Assembly: GCA_036824465.1 (NCBI GenBank)
Contig: DAITAC010000013.1
Location: 1 to 55,704, forward strand
Length of the DNA stretch: 55,704 nt
Direction of reading: 5' to 3'
From: JAKOQB01 sp036824465
GTDB taxonomy: Bacteria > Pseudomonadota > Gammaproteobacteria > Burkholderiales > Burkholderiaceae_F
Made by a program: the position numbers and the translations under genes. Every line of letters begins with the position of its first letter. The first letter of the stretch is position 1. This document shows positions 52,977 through 55,704 of this stretch, one piece after another. The notes beneath the pieces are model-generated. The model saw only the letters and a program-made list of their open reading frames with translations, was not told the origin of the DNA and did not search any database.

Positions 52977-53752
52977 GTGCTCAAGACGTCATCCTCGAGA
53001 CGCGCGGCCTCACCAAGGAGTTCAAGGGCTTTGTCGCCGTGCAGGATGTCAGCCTGCGCGTTCGCAGCGGCACGATCCACGCGCTGATCGGTCCCAACGG
53101 CGCCGGCAAGACCACCTGCTTCAACCTGTTGACCAAGTTTCTTCAGCCGACGGCTGGATCGATCATCTTCAAGGGTCACGACATCACGAACGAAAAACCG
53201 GCTCAGATCGCGCGCCGCGGCGTGATCCGTTCGTTCCAGATCTCGGCCACGTTCCCGCACCTGACGGTGCTGGAGAATGTGCGCGTGGCGCTGCTGCGCG
53301 GGCTGGGAACGTCGTTTCACTTCTGGAAGTCGGATCGCACACTCGATGAACTCGTCCCACGGGCAATGGAACTGCTGCGCACCGTCGGTCTGGAAGAGAT
53401 GGCGGATTTCGTGACGGTGGAACTGCCTTACGGCCGCAAGCGCGCACTGGAGATCGCAACCACGCTGGCGATGGACCCGCAGATGATGCTGCTGGATGAG
53501 CCGACCCAGGGCATGGGGCATGAGGATGTCGACCGCGTCACCGCCCTGATCAAGAAGGTCTCGGCCAACCGCACCGTGCTGATGGTCGAGCACAACATGA
53601 ACGTGGTGGCGAAGATCGCGGACGTGATCACCGTGTTGAAGCAGGGACAGGTGATCGCCGAGGGACCGTACGAAACCGTGTCGAAGAACCCGCAGGTGCT
53701 CGAGGCCTACATGGGCAGTGCCGACGTTGAGTTGCAGGGCGCGCATGGCTGA
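52973..53752 (+). CDS. livG: branched-chain amino acid-type ABC transporter ATP-binding protein (LivG-like)
   Basis: A 259-residue ABC ATPase of the Liv/urea/amide group. It has Walker A GPNGAGKTTCFN near residue 42 and Walker B MMLLDEPTQGMGHEDV near 172. The signature region reads LPYGRKRALEIATTLA, a variant of LSYG-type Liv signatures. The C-terminal extension (YETVSKNPQVLEAYMGS) is typical of LivG. It starts at TTG 52973, overlapping the alcohol dehydrogenase stop. Partner permeases are not visible and may lie beyond the right edge. Confidence 0.9.
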   Translation: MSAQDVILETRGLTKEFKGFVAVQDVSLRVRSGTIHALIGPNGAGKTTCFNLLTKFLQPTAGSIIFKGHDITNEKPAQIARRGVIRSFQISATFPHLTVLENVRVALLRGLGTSFHFWKSDRTLDELVPRAMELLRTVGLEEMADFVTVELPYGRKRALEIATTLAMDPQMMLLDEPTQGMGHEDVDRVTALIKKVSANRTVLMVEHNMNVVAKIADVITVLKQGQVIAEGPYETVSKNPQVLEAYMGSADVELQGAHG

Positions 53753-54455
53753 CGGCGTCGAATTTCTGCGGCTCACCGACGTGCACGCCTTCTATGGCGA
53801 GTCGCACATCCTGCATGGGGTGGACCTGACCGTGAATCGTGGCGAGGTCGTCACGCTGCTCGGCCGCAACGGTGCCGGGCGAACGACCACCCTGAAAAGC
53901 ATTCTCGGACTGGTTGGCAAACGCTCCGGTTCGATCATGATCAACGGCCGGCAGGCGGTGACGTTGCCACCGCACCGGATTGCGCGACTCGGCATCGGCT
54001 ACTGCCCCGAAGAGCGCGGCATCTTCGCCAGCCTGACCTGCGAGGAGAATCTGCTGCTGCCGCCGGCGGTGGCCAGCGGCGGAATGGGGTTGGATGAGAT
54101 CTATGCGATGTTCCCGAACCTGAAGGAACGCCGTTCAAGCCCGGGCATGCGGCTGTCCGGCGGCGAGCAGCAGATGCTGGCGGTGGCGCGCATCCTGCGC
54201 ACCGGCGCCAAGCTGCTGCTGCTGGACGAGATCAGCGAAGGGCTGGCGCCGGTGATCGTGCAGGCGCTGGCGCGCACGATCCGCATGCTGCGCGAAAAGG
54301 GCCTGACCATCGTGATGGTCGAGCAGAATTTCCGCTTCGCCGCACCGCTGGCGGACCGCTTCTATGTGATGGAACATGGCCGCATCGTCGAGGGATTCAC
54401 GGCGACCGAACTGCAATCGAAGACCGAACTGCTGCATGAGTATCTGGGTGTGTGA
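53745..54455 (+). CDS. livF: branched-chain amino acid-type ABC transporter ATP-binding protein (LivF-like)
   Basis: A 236-residue ABC ATPase with the LivF pattern: the signature RLSGGEQQMLAVARILRTG near residue 138, Walker B LLLLDEISEGLAP near 160 and VEQNFRFAAPLADRFYVME near 193. The Walker A is GRNGAGRTT, with Arg where Lys normally binds phosphate. This change is seen in some LivF homologues, so the protein may still bind ATP, but it could be the weaker site of the heterodimer with LivG. It overlaps LivG by 8 bases. Confidence 0.9.
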   Translation: MADGVEFLRLTDVHAFYGESHILHGVDLTVNRGEVVTLLGRNGAGRTTTLKSILGLVGKRSGSIMINGRQAVTLPPHRIARLGIGYCPEERGIFASLTCEENLLLPPAVASGGMGLDEIYAMFPNLKERRSSPGMRLSGGEQQMLAVARILRTGAKLLLLDEISEGLAPVIVQALARTIRMLREKGLTIVMVEQNFRFAAPLADRFYVMEHGRIVEGFTATELQSKTELLHEYLGV

Positions 54456-54493
54456 CCGGCCCTATTTCCGGACACGTTGGTAAAGGAGACAAG

Positions 54494-55704
54494 ATGAAAC
54501 GCAAGCTGTTATCCACCCTCGTCGCCGCCGCGTTTGCGCTCGGCGCAGGTAGCGCGGGAGCACAGATTTCCGACGGGTTGATCAAGATCGGCGTACTCAA
54601 CGACCAGTCGAGTCTGTACTCCGATATCACCGGGTCCGGTTCAACCGTGGCGGCGCGGATGGCGGTCGAGGACTTCGGTGCCGCCGCGAAGGGCATGAAG
54701 GTCGAAGTCGTGGCCGCCGACCACCAGAACAAACCGGACGTCGGCTCGAACATCGCGCGCCAGTGGTACGACACCGACAAGGTGGACGTGATCCTCGACG
54801 TGCCGACCTCGTCGGTGGCACTGGCGGTCAGCCAGGTCACGCGTGAAAAAGGCAAGGCCTTCCTCGTCTCGGGCGCGGCCTCGTCCGATCTGACCGGCAA
54901 GGCCTGTTCGCCGAACACGATTCACTGGACCTATGACACCTGGATGCTGGCCAATGGCACGGGCAGCGCGATCGTAAAAACTGGGGGGGATTCCTGGTTC
55001 TTCGTCACCGCCGACTATGCGTTCGGCCACGCGCTCGAGCGCGACACCGAAGCAGTGGTGCTGAAGAACGGCGGCAAGGTGCTGGGCAAGGTACGGCATC
55101 CGCTGAACACGCAGGACTTTTCGTCGTTCCTGCTGCAGGCCCAGTCGTCGAAGGCCAAGATCATCGGCCTGGCCAATGCCGGCGGCGACACCACCAACGC
55201 GATCAAGCAGGCGGCGGAATTCGGGATCGTCAAGGGCGGACAGAACCTGGCTGGCTTGCTGGTGTTTCTTTCCGACATTCACGGCCTCGGGCTGCAGACT
55301 GCGCAAGGCCTGATCTTCACCGAGTCGTTCTACTGGGACCTGAACGACCAGACGCGCGCGTGGACCAAGCGTTTTGCCGCAGCCAACGGTGGCAAGCACC
55401 CGACCATGGCGCAGGCCGGCGTGTACTCGGCGGTGCTGCACTACCTGAAGGCGGTCGAAGCGGCCAAGACCGACGACGGCACCAAGGTGATTGCCAAGAT
55501 GAAGGACATGCCGACCGACGATCCGCTGTTCGGCAAGGGCACGATTCGCGCCGACGGGCGCAAGATCCACCCGGCCTACCTGGTCGAGGTCAAGAAGCCG
55601 TCCGAGTCGAAGGGACCGTACGACTACTACAAGATCCGCGCCACCATTCCCGCCGAGCAGGCGTTCCGCCCGATTGATCAGGGAGACTGCCCGCTGGTGA
55701 AGAA
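54494..55704 (+). CDS. ABC transporter substrate-binding protein (Liv/amide type), 3' end beyond window
   Basis: A periplasmic binding protein with signal MKRKLLSTLVAAAFALGAGS and cleavage near AGAQ. The mature part starts ISDGLIKIGVLNDQSSLY, the usual opening of Leu/Ile/Val-type binding proteins. The two-lobed domain follows, with VSGAASSDLTGKACSPNTIH near residue 124 and ADYAFGHALERD near 174. 403 complete codons are seen before the right edge and no stop is reached. RBS AAGGAG lies 5 bases before the ATG. Although the Liv family name is used, related proteins carry urea, amides or aromatic acids; the alcohol dehydrogenase neighbour suggests a compound other than leucine. Confidence 0.92.
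   Translation, partial: MKRKLLSTLVAAAFALGAGSAGAQISDGLIKIGVLNDQSSLYSDITGSGSTVAARMAVEDFGAAAKGMKVEVVAADHQNKPDVGSNIARQWYDTDKVDVILDVPTSSVALAVSQVTREKGKAFLVSGAASSDLTGKACSPNTIHWTYDTWMLANGTGSAIVKTGGDSWFFVTADYAFGHALERDTEAVVLKNGGKVLGKVRHPLNTQDFSSFLLQAQSSKAKIIGLANAGGDTTNAIKQAAEFGIVKGGQNLAGLLVFLSDIHGLGLQTAQGLIFTESFYWDLNDQTRAWTKRFAAANGGKHPTMAQAGVYSAVLHYLKAVEAAKTDDGTKVIAKMKDMPTDDPLFGKGTIRADGRKIHPAYLVEVKKPSESKGPYDYYKIRATIPAEQAFRPIDQGDCPLVK

Overview
The window is a GC-rich stretch of a betaproteobacterial chromosome, most likely from a Burkholderiales-type organism. The evidence is a PhaM-type PHA granule regulator, a LiuR-type MerR regulator with matching operators, FolE2, an argS-SPOR-dsbA-SDR gene order, AidB, AceK and a branched-chain amino acid ABC cassette. 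It is draft sequence: two runs of exactly 100 N (9303-9402 and 16837-16936) mark scaffold joins, and the second interrupts a gene. I saw no rRNA, tRNA, CRISPR array, insertion sequence or phage gene.

Layout. (1) 1-6325, minus strand: a respiratory formate dehydrogenase operon with a selenocysteine catalytic subunit (in-frame UGA at 5732-5734 followed by a SECIS hairpin), Fe-S and cytochrome b subunits, fdhE, a VOC-fold gene and the start of selA. (2) 6552-13097: a PPK2 polyphosphate kinase, two tandem DUF3108 proteins, then after a gap an FAH-family hydrolase, PhaM, a FIST sensor protein and an SDR. (3) 13168-24685: a MerR-type regulator with intact adenosylcobalamin-photoreceptor motifs (CarH/LitR class), divergent from glutathione peroxidase, folE2 and a compact ten-gene cluster: FAD amine oxidase, DUF1365, cyclopropane synthase-like methyltransferase, chalcone-isomerase-like protein, GPH/MFS transporter, DUF3833, SDR, NTF2-like, diiron ferritin-like protein, asparaginase. 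This resembles light- or singlet-oxygen-responsive lipid-modification loci. A 19-bp palindrome lies in the regulator/peroxidase intergenic region.

(4) 24687-30164: VOC protein, argS, SPOR protein, dsbA, SDR and a leaderless BtuF-like protein. (5) 30225-32321: a 698-residue lipoprotein joining DUF5666-type repeats to two near-identical c-type cytochrome domains separated by 35 consecutive prolines. (6) 32646-35420: metC and an MBL-fold hydrolase, divergent from a LiuR-type MerR gene with a palindromic operator between them. (7) 35442-44966: a small exported protein, DUF2332, a two-gene glycosyltransferase / TPR-beta-barrel exopolysaccharide-type module, a TerB-like protein, aidB, recQ and a membrane protein. 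(8) 44986-51756: a second LiuR-type operator followed by a thioesterase, isovaleryl-CoA dehydrogenase and a serine/threonine dehydratase-like gene; then a frameshifted GNAT gene, a second thioesterase, an ASCH protein, a LysE exporter and aceK. (9) 51852-55704: an iron-dependent alcohol dehydrogenase with a Liv-type ABC cassette (LivG, LivF, substrate-binding protein) that runs off the right edge.

The most interesting material is the putative B12/light-controlled lipid operon, the dual-cytochrome DUF5666 lipoprotein, the pair of LiuR-like operators linking two separate loci, the GNAT gene broken at a CG repeat, and the Sec-formate dehydrogenase operon with an unexpected VOC gene.
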